Source: an uncultured Clostridia bacterium (GTDB lineage: Bacteria; Bacillota_A; Clostridia; UMGS1840; HGM11507). Taken from it: a stretch of 6,547 nt of DNA. Below, in pieces: positions 6,342 to 6,547 of the stretch. A program made the position numbers and the translations under genes. The stretch covers positions 1-6,547 of the forward strand of contig CAKRUL010000081.1 in NCBI GenBank assembly GCA_934403665.1, given 5' to 3'. Numbering within the stretch: position 1 is the first letter of the stretch; each line of letters opens with the position of its first letter. The notes under the pieces were generated by a model. It saw nothing but the letters and a program-made list of their open reading frames with translations. It did not search any database and was not told the DNA's origin.

Positions 6342-6547
6342 TCATTCATTTCCCACAAAAGTTCCGAGTGTTTCTCCATTTACCACCCGAACGATGTTTT
6401 CCGGATGATCCAAACCAAACACCTCGATGGGAATTTCATTGTCCATGCAAAGAGAAATTGCGGTGGAATCCATTACTTTCAAGCCCTTGTTCAGCACGTC
6501 TATATAGCGGATCGAATCATATTTTACGGCATCTTTATTGAGATTCG
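6342..6547 (-). CDS. pyrH: UMP kinase (uridylate kinase), C-terminal part (5' end outside window)
   Basis: The last 67 residues of the bacterial hexameric UMP kinase are visible, reading off the right edge of the window. This enzyme phosphorylates UMP to UDP for pyrimidine nucleotide synthesis. The fragment reads [20 protein letters not shown] and continues [16 protein letters not shown], a highly conserved UMP kinase block, then [10 protein letters not shown] near the end. Family length is about 235-245 residues, so roughly 170 are missing to the right. It ends with TGA at 6342-6344 and is followed by frr after 47 bases with no terminator between, which supports co-transcription. UMP kinases are typically controlled by GTP activation and UTP inhibition; the residues responsible are not in this part. 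Confidence 0.93.
   Translation of the reverse strand, partial: NLNKDAVKYDSIRYIDVLNKGLKVMDSTAISLCMDNEIPIEVFGLDHPENIVRVVNGETLGTFVGNE

Overview
The window looks like chromosomal, mostly housekeeping DNA from a low-to-mid GC Gram-positive bacterium, most likely an anaerobe of class Clostridia. This is inferred from the strong AAGGAG-type ribosome binding sites, the tight aro gene clustering, the E. coli-style chorismate mutase-prephenate dehydratase, a CidA/LrgA-LrgB pair, a short DUF362 protein and the pyrH-frr pair. No marker gene fixes the genus. I see no mobile element, CRISPR array, rRNA or tRNA.

Left half (1-3534, + strand): the end of an aromatic amino acid operon. It runs aroC (3' end only), pheA (chorismate mutase, prephenate dehydratase and ACT domains), a fused aroE-aroK gene, and a Cof-type HAD phosphatase. 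Gaps are 31, 18 and 11 bases with no terminator between them, so the four are probably one transcript. Shikimate dehydrogenase and shikimate kinase carry out consecutive steps, chorismate synthase makes chorismate, and PheA takes chorismate to phenylpyruvate. The HAD phosphatase has no evident role in this pathway.

Middle (3535-3642): a convergent junction with a strong hairpin flanked by A and T tracts, able to terminate from both sides, followed by a second perfect small inverted repeat.

Right half (3643-6547, - strand): reading leftwards, pyrH (3' end only) and frr form the usual UMP kinase/ribosome recycling factor pair and end in their own terminator. Next comes lrgA-lrgB, a two-subunit membrane system, with a DUF362 protein 53 bases behind lrgB in the probable same transcript.

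The most notable points are the AroE-AroK fusion, the altered phenylalanine-binding motif in the PheA ACT domain, the lrgAB-DUF362 linkage and the double-hairpin junction. I found no convincing wholly new system here.
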